64,000 nt of DNA from Bacteroidota bacterium. GTDB taxonomy: Bacteria > Bacteroidota > Bacteroidia > Chitinophagales > Chitinophagaceae. The first letter of the stretch is position 1; each line of letters opens with the position of its first letter. Made by a program: the position numbers and the translations under genes. The DNA is taken from contig JAEWJK010000013.1 in the NCBI GenBank assembly GCA_023386555.1, positions 186,001 to 250,000 on the forward strand, written 5' to 3'. This document shows positions 63,792 to 64,000 of this stretch, piece after piece. The notes under the pieces were generated by a model. It did no database searches. It was not told the DNA's origin and saw only the letters and a list, made by a program, of their open reading frames with translations.

Positions 63792-64000
63792 ATGAGAAAA
63801 CTTGGCATTGTATTATTATTTATGGCTGTTGTTCCTATGACGTTGAATGCTCAACGAGGATCAGTTATCGGTGTAGCTACAGATCCCAATGCAAAAGAAG
63901 CTTCTAAGCTGGCTAAACAGGCATCTAAACTTTGGGATAACGGTGAATATTATGAAGCAGAAAAAAAATATTACGAAGCTTTCCGGTTGTCGCCTAACAT
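63792..64000 (+). CDS. Start of a fifth exported TPR protein (cut by the window end)
   Basis: The frame opens with a signal peptide (MRKLGIVLLFMAVVPMTLNAQ) and a TPR-like unit (KLWDNGEYYEAEKKYYEAF). It continues past the right edge, so length and C-terminal domains are unknown. It lies 11 bases after caspase gene 4 on the same strand and may be another member of the array or an accessory TPR protein. Confidence 0.8.
   Translation, partial: MRKLGIVLLFMAVVPMTLNAQRGSVIGVATDPNAKEASKLAKQASKLWDNGEYYEAEKKYYEAFRLSPN

Overview
The window looks like a piece of a low-GC Bacteroidota chromosome, most likely from the Chitinophagaceae or a close relative. The signs are a SprA-type type IX secretion translocon protein next to ruvA, a type III glutamine synthetase, futalosine-pathway menaquinone genes, a DUF6526-like protein, AT-rich translation starts with no clear Shine-Dalgarno sequences, and several TAnnTTTG-type -7 promoter boxes. 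I see no rRNA, tRNA, CRISPR array, transposase or prophage. The genus is inference; no marker gene was compared.

Layout. 0-9 kb: an orphan receiver protein, a secreted astacin-like metalloprotease, small or unknown proteins, asparagine synthetase, a CPA1 antiporter and an ATP-dependent DNA ligase carrying two odd in-frame inserts. 9-26 kb: mostly minus-strand housekeeping genes (DPP-IV-like peptidase, pyrG, a Doc-type toxin pair, hldD, purL, SemiSWEET plus lipoprotein, fabI, recN, a TPR protein, a zinc-ribbon protein, Nif3-like). 25.9-26.45 kb: two tandem minus-strand small transcripts with matching promoters and their own terminators. 26.5-36.3 kb: regulators, an aminotransferase, photolyase, mqnB/mqnD, a PTPS-PTPS-folE cluster, and a membrane protein/histidine kinase/response regulator operon. 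36.4-45 kb: glutamine synthetase III, a secreted M48-like protease, and fatty-acid genes (accC, accB, fabD, fabH). 45-52.9 kb: ruvA and a 2,395-residue SprA.

53-64 kb is the most unusual part. A secreted papain-like (C1A) protease with a DUF4384-like tail is followed by four exported TPR / Ig-like / caspase-like (C14) proteins and the start of a fifth exported TPR protein running off the window. All four caspase-like domains keep the His-Cys dyad. Genes two to four have nearly the same Ig-like plus caspase half but strongly different TPR halves, which suggests a constant effector joined to diversified sensing modules. The physiological role is unknown.

Two other patterns run across genes. 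A short intergenic repeat with a small palindromic core occurs at least nine times between 4 kb and 42 kb in both orientations. Several intergenic spacers consist of degenerate short-word repeats, and a similar word repeat has entered the DNA ligase gene in frame twice.
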